Below, in pieces: positions 44,655 through 55,700 of a stretch of DNA of 64,000 nucleotides. The notes below the pieces were generated by a model that was given only the letters and a program-made list of their open reading frames with translations, did not search any database and had not been told where the DNA came from. Origin of the DNA: Dendrocalamus latiflorus (lineage: Eukaryota > Streptophyta > Magnoliopsida > Poales > Poaceae); NCBI GenBank assembly GCA_017311315.1, contig CM029642.1, forward strand, positions 17,206,827-17,270,826, in the 5' to 3' direction. Position 1 is the first letter of the stretch. Every line of letters begins with the position of its first letter. The position numbers were made by a program, and so were the translations under genes.

Positions 44655-45142
44655 TTCTCCAGCAACCTGTCAGGCTTCCTTGTATACAGTTTCATGTGGT
44701 CGTGGAATAGCGTAAGATTACCAGTTATCAACACTGTGAGCATATAATATTCTCTATGTATATTTTGTAGACTACATAGCAAATTAATAAGTTAACTTAT
44801 TATCTGCCATGCACAGCGATCACATTCACTGAGGACGAATTTCTTAGTGGACATTTTGAAGAGCAGTGAAAATGAATGTAAAGACATTATCCCTGGAGAA
44901 CTCCAAGACCTACTTAAGCAAATCAGAAATTAGATGGTTCAGGCGAGACATGACTTATTATTGCCTTGTTATGCATTATAATTGGCCTAGGCTTGTAATT
45001 TCATGACCTGAACTTGCTGGTGATATACATGAGTGTTTTCCAGATTATATACATGGTGATATACAATTGCGTGAAACTTAAACTATGAAAAAAAATCATC
45101 ATTTGGTTGTTTTCATATGCATCCCCGAAATGCCGCCGTGGC
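44655..45142 (+). repeat. Terminal segment duplication, copy A
   Basis: Contains the last two exons of the protease gene (NLSGFLVYSF..., stop at 44931) and a 3' flank ending 'catccccgaaatgccgccgtggc'. It matches 45970-46532. Similarity stops a few bases into the hairpin that ends copy B, and motif-array DNA follows. Confidence 0.75.
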
Positions 45143-45890
45143 TTCCGACTGCTTCTCGCTACAACGTGGTCGTAAGCTACTGACTTCTTAACGTGGTCGT
45201 AAGCCAGAGCGCAGACTATCGACCGTAGCGGTCGAAGCCTCGACCGCCGACTTCTTCTCGCGTTAATGTGGTCATAAGCCGCTGACTACCCAACGTGGTC
45301 GTAAACCACAGCGCCAACTTCTAATCCCTTCAGCTCTCGACAACGTGGTCGTAAGGCGCCGACTCCACAACGTGGTCGTAAACCACAACGCCGACTTTCG
45401 ACCGCAATGGTCGTGGCTTCGACTTACGACTTCCGACCACAGCCAAGGTGGTCGTAGCTGCATTCGACCACGACCAACGTGGTCGTAGCTGCGTTTGACC
45501 ACGGCCAGAGTGGTCGTAAACGACACTACGTGGTCGTAAACGGTCCTGATGCCCTTCGACCACGGCCAGAGTGGTCGTAAACCTCTCAGATGACCTTCGA
45601 CCACGCCCAATGTGGTCGTAAACAATTCTGGTGGCCTTCGACCACGGCCAAAGTGGTCATAAACGCCACAATGTGGTCGTAAACTACTCTGAGAGCTTTC
45701 GACCATGGCCAACGTGGTTGTAAACGACCTGGTTGGCTTCCGACCAGTGACTACGTGGTCATAAACGACTCTGGTGGCTTTCGACCACGGCAAACGTGGT
45801 CATAAACGACCATTCTGGCTTCCGACCAGTGACTACGTGGTCGTAAATGACTCTGGGGGCTTTCGACCACGGCCAACAAGGTCATAGAGA
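45143..45890. repeat. ~41-bp tandem hairpin array of GACCAC/GTGGTC
   Basis: About 18 GTGGTCGTAA-type words. From about 45550 they recur near 45571, 45612, 45653, 45714, 45756, 45797 and 45837, close to 41 bp apart. Each unit has TTCGACCACGGCCAACGTGG-like sequence, so each unit is itself an inverted repeat. Confidence 0.88.
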
Positions 45891-45969
45891 TCTTTCAACT
45901 ACCCAAAATGGGCTACGACTTTGCAGAAAATGTTCAAACCAAACTCAAACTTTCCAAAATAATTGTCAA

Positions 45970-46532
45970 TTGTGAGTGTAAGCTGACAGGCTTTTTTGTT
46001 ATCAACTTTATGCGCTTGTGGAATGGTATTAGATTACCATTGTTTTCAATTGTGAGTAAATAATCTTTTGTGTACTTGGTAAAAACATTCTACAATTAAT
46101 TGTTATTTTATGACATTCAAGTGTAATAATTCATACAGGATGGGAATGCACTGAGGACCAAATTCTTGGTAGAGATGTTGAAGTACAAGGACAACGAATC
46201 TAAAGACAACATTCCTGAAGATATACAAGATCTTATTAGGCGTGTGAGGATTTAGGTGGCTTCAAAAGATGTAATAGTTGTGATGTTATTTATTGGCAAT
46301 GTTGCTCTTTAAGCATAATTGCTATGGACTCAACAATATGATAACTCATCATGAATCTCTTTTGGCATGAGTCTTAATCTATCTCACTATTTACTTCATT
46401 TTTAAGAAACATAGTCTTAATAAGTGTGACTTGAGGTAGTCTTCTGCTGCTGAGCAACTAGAGGTAGTCTTCACTGCAAGGTTGTCATTTGGTTGTTTTC
46501 ATGTGCATCCCTCAAATGCCGCCGTAGCGTTA
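45970..46532 (+). repeat. Terminal segment duplication, copy B
   Basis: Second copy of the last protease exons (KLTGFFVINFMRLWNGIRL, then ALRTKFLVEMLKYKDNE, stop 46253-46255) and flank 'tttggttgttttcatgtgc', continuing to the Helitron-like end. The two copies differ by many substitutions. Confidence 0.75.
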
Positions 46533-46550
46533 GCACGGGCACTCTACTAG
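46516..46550 (+). mobile_element. Helitron-like 3' terminus
   Basis: The sequence GCCGTAGCGTTAGCACGGGC can fold into a short stem. It is followed ten bases later by CTAG (46547-46550) and a host T. It closely resembles the end of the Helitron at 26880. The matching 5' end was not identified with confidence; A|TCTCTACCCC at 37186 is a weak candidate. Confidence 0.55.
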
Positions 46551-46816
46551 TGTAAATGATGAGTTTTGCTAATCTGTTTAATCAGATTACTAGATTATCT
46601 ATAATATTCTTTTGCTAATTAGAAAATTTTCACAATAGGAAGGGAGAAAAACTGCAATATAAAATGAACACGATTATTCACAATTCCAATATGATTACAC
46701 AAGTAATTAATGCCTTGGTTAAAAATCAGGGGAAATGGAAAAAGGAGAGAAAACTAAAAAAAATAGAATTGCAGAGCAGTCTGGTGGAAGCCGCCTAGCT
46801 ATGCTGGCATGTTTCC

Positions 46817-47460
46817 CTTGGCCTCCGTCATCGCCGGCGCTCCTAGATCTGGATCCTGGGGCGGCGAGGAGGTCGGAGTCGACAGCAGTGAGGTCGGAGG
46901 GGGAGTCGAGGAGATCGGGACTGACAGTGGCGAAGTCAAAGGGGGCCGGGATGAGGTTGAGCGTAGCAGTAGTTGGTCGGAGTCGAGCCAGGGAGGTGGG
47001 GTGGAGGCGGCGAGGAGGTTAGGGCAGACGGTGGCGAGGTCCAAGGGGTCGGGGAGGAGTTCGAGGCGGCGACGCCCTTCAAGATTTGGATCTCGCGGGC
47101 GGCGACTGCCTAGCCGTGCCGACGTGCTAGTGCTACCCTTGGCTTCCGTCGGCGGCGGCGCTTCCGGATCTGAATCCCGAGGCAGCGAGGATCAGAATCG
47201 ACAGCAGCGAGGCCAGAGGGGGCGGCGAGGAGATCGGGATCGACGCCGGCGAGATCGGAGGGGGCTGGGATGAGGTCGAGGGCGGCGACAGTCAGTCGGA
47301 GTCAAGCCAGGGAGGTACGGTACGGTGGAGGCGGCGAGGTGGTTAGGGCCGACAGTTACAAGGTTCGAGGGGGTGGGGAGGAGGTCGAGGCGGCGCTTAG
47401 GGACGCGGACGACGGTGGGGCGGCTCTTGGGGACAATGATGACAGAGGTCAGCGTCGGAC
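46817..47460. repeat. Two-copy ~321-bp tandem duplication, GC-rich
   Basis: The word CTTGGCNTCCGTC starts at 46817 and 47138, followed by parallel 'gaggagatcggga', 'gggatgaggt' and 'gtcgagccagggaggt' segments. Frames on both strands arise from Arg/Gly/Ser-rich composition and have no recognised domain. It may be a captured or LTR leader sequence. Confidence 0.6.
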
Positions 47461-47751
47461 AAGAAGAAAGGAGGCGGACAGTGAACCCTAGCACCAGGGA
47501 GAGGAGAGGAGAGGAGAAATGAGGGGAGCAGGGTTGGAATTCAAGATTTTATACAGAGGTAGGGGCGGGTAATTTCTCCCAACTTTAATGGCATTCTCTC
47601 TTCTTCCATCAGAAATAGCCATGAAAGCACCTCTAACCAGTTTTTGGATTTTAGGATTTTAATTATACGCTGGACTCGGTTTTCTCAATAAGCTGCTTTA
47701 AAACTAGCCTATTTGAAGGGACTTTGGCTTTAAGCCCCAAGCCCCAAACTG

Positions 47752-48390
47752 TAATGTCTTGATTCTCGTAATGCAAATTCAATTGCATGGAAATGTGTAA
47801 ATTTTAAAAACCTTTTATGTGTTTCAGTGTTAGTTGATTTTTTTGGATTTCGTTCGAGAATTTTGATTGGATTTTGTGATTAACCAAATAAATAAAAATA
47901 AAAAAACCAAAACCTATTACTAAGAGCCATGTAATTGGAAAACAAATTAAATGAAAATTTGAATTGAACCGCTGAGTTTTGATTGAATTTAAAATCATAA
48001 AACAAAATAGCAAGCAAAATAAAAATAGAAAATTTGAATATGAAAAGATGGTCCAAATTGAGTTCAAATTAAATAATGGAAGAGAAAAATAACAAAAGAA
48101 CAAGAAAAATTCCAAAACCCTTGTTGGTTCGGCCCATTTCTTTCTCCCTTATTTTCTTGTCCAGCCCGACCCAGTCCCACCTCTTTTCCTTCTTTCTTCC
48201 CCAGCCCAAGCAACCCAGCTGCTTCCTCTGCTTTTGCCGAAGGACATAGTGACGTCGTCCACTCGTTGCCCCATGCACACCGTCGCCGCCGCCCGGCCCC
48301 GTCATTGCCACTGTGGCCGCACAACGTTCCTCACCCCCTGCGCCGCACGACAGCCACACCAGAGCCATACCCCGACCGCACCTCTAATAT
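47752..48390 (+). repeat. Partial gypsy-type LTR
   Basis: Begins TGTAATGTCTTGATTCTCG, then AT-rich sequence changing to C-rich 'cccagcccgacccagtcc', as in gypsy LTR 5' parts. The right end is undefined. Confidence 0.4.
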
Positions 48391-48993
48391 TGCTATTTAA
48401 TTTGTACAGCAAAATATCATAAATTGTTCAGAAAGGTGGCTCATACTCTACTAAGAGAAACACTTTTGGTAATCAGAGAGGTGAGGCTAGAGGATCTCTA
48501 TACTAATCTAAAAATTCGTACTTCTTTCGGAGTAGAACATGGGACTATATAACAACATGAATCGTGGCCATAATAAACCCAATCTAAGTCAAGAGAAACC
48601 CATCCAACAGAGTGGTTGAGAGAATGAGAGGGTAGCTAATTACTTAGCAAAAGATTTTTTTGTATAGGATAAGGATTCAAGGAAATGTTTGAGAGGGTTG
48701 AGTGGACAACAACCCTTTTTTACTATTTTTGAGGTTGTGTTTAAAGAATTTATTGTTAGTTTTGCCAAAAATCTTTTTCTTTCTGTTGTAGACATTATTT
48801 TAATTTTCTCTATGAGATTTATTTAATCTGTTTTTGATATCGTGTAAGCTCGCGCCGTGCCTTTCAATATCTGATCTAATCCATGAGCTTTTGCGCAAAA
48901 GGAAGGGTATCATAGATTTGATGTGACGACAACGTATCAGAAAACTCAAAACTGTAATATGATATCGGGTACCAGCTTCAAAAGTTTTATTTA
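48391..48993. other. Spacer with a possible Helitron 5' end
   Basis: A|TCTCTATACTAATCTAAAAA at 48494/48495 resembles Helitron 5' ends, but no matching CTAG terminus was found. No gene seen. Confidence 0.25.
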
Positions 48994-49208
48994 ATCAGTC
49001 CCCTTTCGATAGTTGCCTGTAAGCGACATTATAGCCATATAGTCCTGTCGCATCCATTCAGAACATGGACTTGCATCGGTGTATTCTTCTTCTGTCTTTT
49101 CTGGGTCGAAGTTGACTGGGCTCCGTGCGATCAGCTCGACAGGCATGCAAGGCCCGAGCTCTTGGGCTGGCCCGTCCACTGGCTTCCCCTCTTCTTCGTG
49201 TTGTCGCC
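48994..49208 (-). pseudogene. Orphan terminal exon of an unidentified gene
   Basis: On the minus strand, after an acceptor-like 'tggtgtag', a ~70-codon frame runs through RRRQHEEEGKPVDGPAQELG and MPVELIARSPVNFDPEKTEE to MAIMSLTGNYRKGTD and a TAA at 48991. The balanced amino-acid composition looks genuinely coding. I recognise no family. No upstream exon is visible, so it is probably a captured or stranded last exon. It stops where the foldback element at 49221 begins. Confidence 0.35.
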
Positions 49209-49220
49209 TACGATTCTACA

Positions 49221-49667
49221 CCAGGCAAATACCATGTGCAAACCATCTTTTTCATGTAAACTCCATAAAAACCACATGTAAAATTTTTTAAAAGTTCTCA
49301 GAAAATAAGGTAGGGTAGATGATGTTATATAACACTGTAAAATTTCAAGGTTAACCACAATCGCATTTGCAGCATATAAAACTGACAAACAGTGAAATGA
49401 ATAGTGATGAACAGTGGAACCACTATTCCTGCTGAAATTGTTTTTTCATATCTTGCAAACGTGATTAAGTTTAATCTTGAAATTTTCATAGGGTTCTAAA
49501 ATATCATCTTTCTTACATATGATATTTTTCAATTTTTTTAAAAAAATTAATATCATCTTTCTTACATATGATATTTTTTCAAAAATTTTAAAAAAATTAC
49601 ACATGGTTTCCAATTTTTCATGGAATTTACATGGAAAGAGTGGTTTCTACCTGGTATTTACCCAAAA
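49221..49667. repeat. Foldback (MITE-like) element with ~65-bp arms
   Basis: The left arm, 49221-49290 (caaataccatgtgcaaacca, then catgtaaactccat), is mirrored by 49595-49667. A ~50-bp direct duplication (atatcatctttcttacatat) sits inside at about 49500-49600. No clean target duplication was found. Confidence 0.55.
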
Positions 49668-50107
49668 CCCTCCACTTCTGACGACCCGAGGCCCATACTG
49701 GCGACGTCGCCACCACGAGAGAGCAGAAACAGGACATGCGAGCGCTATATATAGTACGTGTCCCTATGATTATTCACTACATTTGTCGGATTGTTAAAGT
49801 TGATCCGAATTCGTATTTATCGCCTCATGTCAGACGTGGCATGGCAGGTGCATGCACAGATGGTATCAGCCATGGTGTCAATCTGTAGCAACCGACTCTG
49901 ATTCGGTTTCCTCTCCATGTGGGACTCTTTTTCCTCACGCTATAAATATGTACCCCGGTAGCCCATAGGAAAAGCAAGCGCTCCATTGTAAACTCTCCAT
50001 ATTATAGTGATTTGCCTTCGAGCGTCTGTGGTTTTTTCCCGTAAGGGTTTTTCACGTAAAAATTTTGTGTCTCTTGTCTCTATTTTCTGTGTATTATTTG
50101 CAATAAG

Positions 50108-50119
50108 TGGTATCAGAGC
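50108..50119 (+). other. Primer-binding site (tRNA-iMet)
   Basis: TGGTATCAGAGC lies five bases after the LTR end. It is the standard initiator-Met primer site of plant copia elements. Confidence 0.9.
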
Positions 50120-50267
50120 ACATAAGATTATGGATTAAAGAGATAAAAAAAATTTGCCGAGTCGACGTCCGCGCGTCTCGCTCGTTTGCTCCGTCCGCGT
50201 CGCATCTAAAGTCGTGGAATCCGTCTCCGAGTCGAAGACTAAGTCACCCGAAGCAGCAGCGTATTTA

Positions 50268-52448
50268 GGCCCCGTTTGGCACAGCTCAGCTTCACTAGTG
50301 AAGCTATTTTTTTTAGTTTCAGCTTCACGAGCAGCTTCACCGGTGAAGCTAAAGCTGTTTTAGAAAACTGTTTGGCAAAACAGCTTCACCAACAGCTTCA
50401 CGCATGGCTGAGAGAAGTCAATTGTCCAAGATGCCCCTGTCTAGGACTGTTCGTTCGGTTTTTTCGGTTTATACGGTTCGGTAAATACGGTTTGATCGGT
50501 AAATACGGTTTTAGTATTTCGGGAAATACGGTATTTTTTAAATACGGTGTGGTATCGGTAAATACCATTTTATTTCGGTTCGGTATCGGTTAATACCAAT
50601 TTTACCAAAGTTTACGCGAATTGCTAAACTCCAATTCTCTATTCTAGACGGCACACAGCAATCCTGCAATACAGCATTACATTTACATCATTACAGCATT
50701 ACATTTACATCACAGGCTCACAGCACACAGCAGTCACAGACTCACAGCACAGCCGACGGCAGCAGTAGGCCAGTAGCAGACAAAAGCAAAACAAATGAAA
50801 GTATGAAACCAGCTTGGAGCAGTCCAGGCTGTGGCGGAGGCGTTGAGCACCGGAGGTGGCGGAGGCGCAGAGCACCGAGGAGGAGGAGGCGGAGGCGCGG
50901 AGCACCGAGGACGGCGAGGAGGCGGATCTGGCGAGGCGAGGGCCGAGGGGCGTCGGTCTGCGGCTGCGCTGATGGTTGATGCGCTCTGCGTGGCGTGCGG
51001 CTAGGGTTGTTCACTTGCCGACTGCCGCGTGCGTGGGCATCCCCACCACCAAGAAGGCGACCGCCACCAGCAAACCCTAATCCATTCCCACCGCAAATCC
51101 ACCGGCCACCGGTGAAGGTAAATCATAAAATACTAGCATACTAGCAAATGCAAATCCCATCGAATCAAGTAAAATAGCCATCAAACCAACCTCCAATCGG
51201 GTGAATTCGAGGGGCGAGGCACCAGATCCGAGCCCTAGGCCACGGATCTGGCCGTATCTCACCGTGCGAAGCCAAGCGGCGAGGCGAGGACGGCCCAGGC
51301 GGCGCGGCGCGGTGCCGCTGGGACCGGCGACGCGAGGGGAAGGCGCGTCGGCGGGGTGGCGCGAACCGCGAAGGGAGGAGGCGTAGCAGAGGGAGAGGGC
51401 CGGCAGTGGAGGCGTTAGAACCGGGTAGAGGGAGCCGAGACGATGCAGCACGGAGGAACCGGGGCGGCGTCGGGTTGGAGACTTGGAGTCAGTGCGGAGA
51501 GAGAGAGAGAGCCTAGAGAAGAAGCGGCGGGAGAGGAGTTGAGGCGTCGGAGGAAGGAAAGAAAAGGCAGCGGGGAGGAAGAAACGAGGCGTCGGCGGCG
51601 GAAGGAAAGAGGAGAGTGCCGCGTGCGTGGGCCGTCGGTGGAGACCGAGACCGCTGGTGGGCCGGGACCGAGAGACGCAGGTTGTTCGGTTTAATCGGTT
51701 TTTACCGAAAAAACCGAATCATACATATACCCCTTTTCTAGCTACCGAACCGAAAACCGAAAACCGGTCAAACCGAGTTGACCGGTTCGGTTCGGTTTTT
51801 TGGTACGGTTTTTTCGGTACGGTATAAAACTGCACAGCCCTACCCCTGTCTACCTGACTTGTTCTAACATTTGGAGTTGTATATTTGTATATGGTCATAT
51901 GAATTAAAATATAATATATTTGAATGAGTATGAATTAAAAAATTAAAATAATAAAATAAGCAACCTGTTACACTCACCTTACACGAAACGAAGGTGTTTT
52001 TTCTACCAAGCAACAACAATGTGATCTCATTCTTTGAGATGTTCATGTCTTTGAGATGTTCATGTATTTCCCTCTACAAATGCCAACTTCCAGCAATGAC
52101 CAACGCATGCTTAACAAGTTCATCTCTACCCTTCAAGCACAGAGCCAATTGGATGGAACCAGACAAGCCACGAACCACCAATCAATCTAAATGCGTGTAC
52201 GCCTGAAGGAGAGAGTGGCAAATGCGTGTAAATTTTTGTGAACTAGAGGGGCATTCGCTTCCTAGGAATATGGGCCTGAGGGAGAGAGCTGTGAAAAACT
52301 ACTTTTTTCAGCTTCACCTCTCCCTATTCCTTTGTGAGAGCACAAAAAAGGAGCTTCATGGGTGAAGCTGTTTGCAAAAAAGATGTTTGGTAAAAAACAA
52401 CTCACAACAGCTTATAAAGCTGTTGGTGAAGCTGTGCCAAACAGGACC
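50268..52448. mobile_element. PIF/Harbinger-like element in the copia leader
   Basis: The ends GGCCCCGTTTGGCACAGCT and the inverted GGTCCTGTTTGGCACAGCT match closely. The 3-bp duplication TTA (50265-50267, 52449-52451) is characteristic of PIF/Harbinger. Subterminal 'agcttcac' words occur in both orientations. It contains the hAT element 50442-51842; without it the element is about 770 bp and non-autonomous. Confidence 0.87.
50442..51842. mobile_element. hAT-like element nested in the Harbinger element, 1401 bp
   Basis: The ends TAGGACTGTTCG and inverted TAGGGCTGTGCA are flanked by the perfect 8-bp duplication CCCCTGTC (50434-50441, 51843-51850). Both subterminal regions are made of CGGTTCGGTA/AATACGGT words. 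The GC-rich middle (about 50820-51660) has frames on both strands without a recognised domain. Confidence 0.88.
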
Positions 52449-52777
52449 TTATCCTTCAGTCTGCGTGAGAGCTAACACCAGAGAAAAAAAGGCACGTCAT
52501 CAGAAGCCAGCCGAAGGAAAAAAAATCACGCCAGAGAAAACTCTCCAGGGAACAGCGCCTGGAAAGTTGAATGCAAAGCAAATAAAGCCGCACGGAAATC
52601 AAGGAAACAAAAAAAAAGAGAGCGTCAACAGCCTGTCCGTGGCTTTCCTTGAAAAACAAATTATTTTTTGGTTGAATTTGCTAAGTGCACCAAGGAAGCG
52701 TACCAGGATTTTCAGATTGCAAGATTGTTTGCTTGGTATACCCAAATTCGTACCAGCAAAATTTATTCTTCTTCCGC

Positions 52778-55700
52778 ATGGCGACTCTAAAGTATGATCT
52801 TCCGCTGTTGGATCGCGACACGAGGTTTTCTCTATGGCAAGTCAAGATGCGAGCTGTTTTATCACAGCTTGATTTGGATGATGCACTTCTGGGGATCGAC
52901 AAGACGCCAACCACATTGTCCGCTGATGAGAAGCAACGCAAAGATCGTAAGGCCTTATCTCAAATTCATCTTCATCTATCAAATAATATTTTACAGGAGG
53001 TTATGAAGGAGACATCCGCCGCCGCATTATGGCTGAAGCTGAAGCAGATTTGCATGACCAAGGATCTGACCAGCAAGATGCATCTGAAACAGAAGCTTTA
53101 TTCCCACAAGATGGCGGAGGGTGCCTCATTGTTGAACCACCTGATAGCTTTCAAGGAAGTTGTTGTAGACCTCGAAGCTATGGAGGTAAAATATGATGAT
53201 GAAGATTTGGGTCTTTATTTGCTATGCTCTCTGCCCAGTTCGTACTCTACTTTTAGCCCAGTTCGTACTCTACTTTTAGAGATACTATTTTATATAGCCG
53301 AGATACTCTCACTCTCAGTGAAGTTTATGAAGCTCTGTATGCTAAGGAAAAGATGAAGCATATGGTTCCCAATGAAAGTTCAAGTACGCATGCAGAAGGT
53401 TTGTCTGTCCGCGGTAGGCAATATGAGAAGGGTTCAAACGGCAATTCAAAAGGCAGAAGCCAAAGCAAATACAGAGGCAGATCTAAATCCAGGAACAGGA
53501 AGTCATGCAGGTATTGCAAGAAGGATGGTCATGACATATTCGAGTGCTGGAAGTTACAGAACAAGGAGAAAAGGATTAACAATTTCAAGAAAGATCGACA
53601 AGATGATGAACCTAGAGCCACCGTTGTCACCAAAGAAGCTTCTGATGGAGATGTTCTCATCGCTTTCGCCGGTAATTGCAAAATCGACGATGAGTGGATT
53701 CTTGATTCAGCCTGTACATTCCACATGAGCCCGAACCGAGAGTGGTTCGATACTTATGAAGCTACGCCAAGTGGATCAGTGTTGATGGGTGATAATACAC
53801 CATGCAAGGTTGCAGGCATTGGTTCTATTCGGATCAATATGTTTGATGGCACCATCAGAACTTTGTCGGATGTTCGTCACATTCCGAATTCGAAGAGAAA
53901 TCTTATCTCATTGAGTACTCTTGATGCTAAAGGGTATAAGTATTCAGGTGGAGGTGGAGTTCTAAAAGTTACCAAAGGTTCTCTTGTTGTGATGAAGGGT
54001 GATATGAAAGCTGCCAACTTATATCATCTACATGGCACTACAATTTCAGGTAATGCTACTGTTGCCTCAAATAAATTATCTGATTCTAATGCTACTAATC
54101 TTTGGCATATGCGCTTGGGGCATATGAGTGAAGCTGGAATGATGGAATTATGCAAAAGAGGATTTCTTAATGGTCAAAGCATCGACAAGTTAAAATTTTG
54201 TGAACATTGTGTGTTCGGTAAGCAAAAGAGGGTGCAATTCAGTACTGCGACTCACTCTACAAAAGGTATATTGGATTATGTTCACTCTGATTTGTGGGGA
54301 GAATCCCGCGTTCCGTCACTTGGAGGTGCAAGCTACATGTTGACCATCATTGATGATTACTCAAGAAAAGTTTGGGCATATTTCGTTAAGCACAAATCAG
54401 ATATATTTAAAACATTCAAGGAGTGGAAGATTATGATTGAAAGACAAACTGGCAAGCATGTCAAGAAACTGCGTACCGACAATGGTTTGGAGTTCTGTTC
54501 AGGAGAATTTGAAGATTTATGCAAGTCAGAAGGTATTGTGAGACATTATACCGTCCCAGGCTCTCCTCAACAAAACGGTGTGGCCGAACGCATGAACAGA
54601 ACCATCATGGAGAAGGTATGTTGCATGTTATCAAATTCTGGACTGTCTAAGAGTTATTGGGCTGAAGCCGCTTCCACTGCTTGTTATTTGATTAATCGGT
54701 CACCAAATTTGGCTATTGATAAGAAGACTCCAATTGAGGTATGTTCTAGCTCTCCAGCAGATTATTCAAATTTAAGAATCTTTGGCTGTCCTGCTTATGC
54801 TCATGTCAACAATGGTAAATTAGAGCCTAGAGCAGTTAAGTGCATTTTCCTTGGTTATAAAACTGGTGTGAAAGGATATAAATTGTGGAATCCTGAAACT
54901 AGAAAGGTGGTTATTAGCAGAAGTGTTACTTTTGATGAGTCTGCTATGTTGCATGATAAGCCATCTATTGATGTTCCCGTTGAGAAGCAATCAAGCGTGC
55001 AGGTGGAGCATATTATTGATTCAGGATCTACACCAGAAGTCAACAAGGAAAATATTTCAGAAGCCCCTATAGTTGAGCCACCAACACATCGTTCCATTGC
55101 AGTTGATAGACAGAGGAGGAACATTCAGCCTCCTAAGAGATATATTGAAGAAGCAAATTTTGTGGCTTATTGTTTAAATGTGGTTGAAGAAATTGAAGGT
55201 ACTGCAGAACCTTCATCTTATTCAGAGGCTATCTCTTCTAGTGATTCAGAAAGATGGATGACTGCCATGAATGATGAGATGGAATCTCTTGACAAGAACG
55301 GCACTTGGGAGCTGGTCAAGTTGCCAATTGAGAAGAAGCCTATTCGCTGCAATGGATCTTCAAGGAGAAAGAAGGAGTTTCACCAACCGAAGAGGTTAGG
55401 TACAAAGCAAGGCTAGTTGCAAAAGGATACAGCCAAATTCCAGGTATTGATTTTACAGATGTCTTTTCCCCTGTTGTGAAGCATAGTTCTATTCGCACTT
55501 TACTCAGTATTGTGGCTATGCATGATTATGAGCTTGAACAATTGGAAGTGAAAACTGTAGTCTTACATGGGGAATTAGAAGAAGACATTTATATGGAGCA
55601 ACCGGAAGGTTTCATTATTCCGGGAAAGGAGAATTTTGTTTGCAAATTGAATAAATCTCTTTATGGTTTGAAGCAATCACCTAGACAATGGTACAAGAGA

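Larger units (their letters stand above)
40023..46255 (+). pseudogene. Ulp1-type (C48) cysteine-protease gene of transposon type, decayed
   Basis: Predicted exons are 40023-40203, 40276-40424, 40514-40702, 40810-40939, 41026-41156, 41249-41334, 41409-41680 and 41768 to about 41920. After a copia insertion they continue at 44386-44579, 44663-44737 and about 44819-44933; all listed introns are GT-AG. The first protease domain keeps His (EKFHWYLAV), Asp (EIHVLDSFG), Gln (ERMQTDG) and Cys (VSCGLWMIIYMEYWTG), the C48 tetrad that cleaves SUMO/Nedd8-type tails. A second domain-like region follows (CDCFNMGVRT...SIMDPHPKNGMF...NLSGFLVYSFMWSW) in which the Cys position is Ser. Its last exons are duplicated at 45975-46255 (Thr at that position). 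Lesions are a one-base shift in an A-run near 40872, a TGA near 41114, and the copia insertion with loss of some coding sequence. Ulp1-like genes are known cargo of plant DNA transposons (for example Kaonashi MULEs). Activity is not expected now. Confidence 0.8.

Noticed and set aside
45143..45890. CRISPR-like regular repeats (~41 bp)
   Set aside because: Units are contiguous imperfect inverted repeats with no unique spacers, in plant DNA with introns and LTRs. They are transposon or satellite repeats.
37186..46550. One complete Helitron from A|TCTCTACCCC (37186) to CTAG (46550)
   Set aside because: The 3' end is good, but the proposed 5' end lies inside a MITE-like stretch and has no second copy to support it, so only the 3' end is annotated.
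53240..53290. 24-bp tandem duplication in copia-1 gag as a functional frameshift signal
   Set aside because: It is a simple duplication next to a frame break in an element with a second break downstream; decay is the simpler reading.
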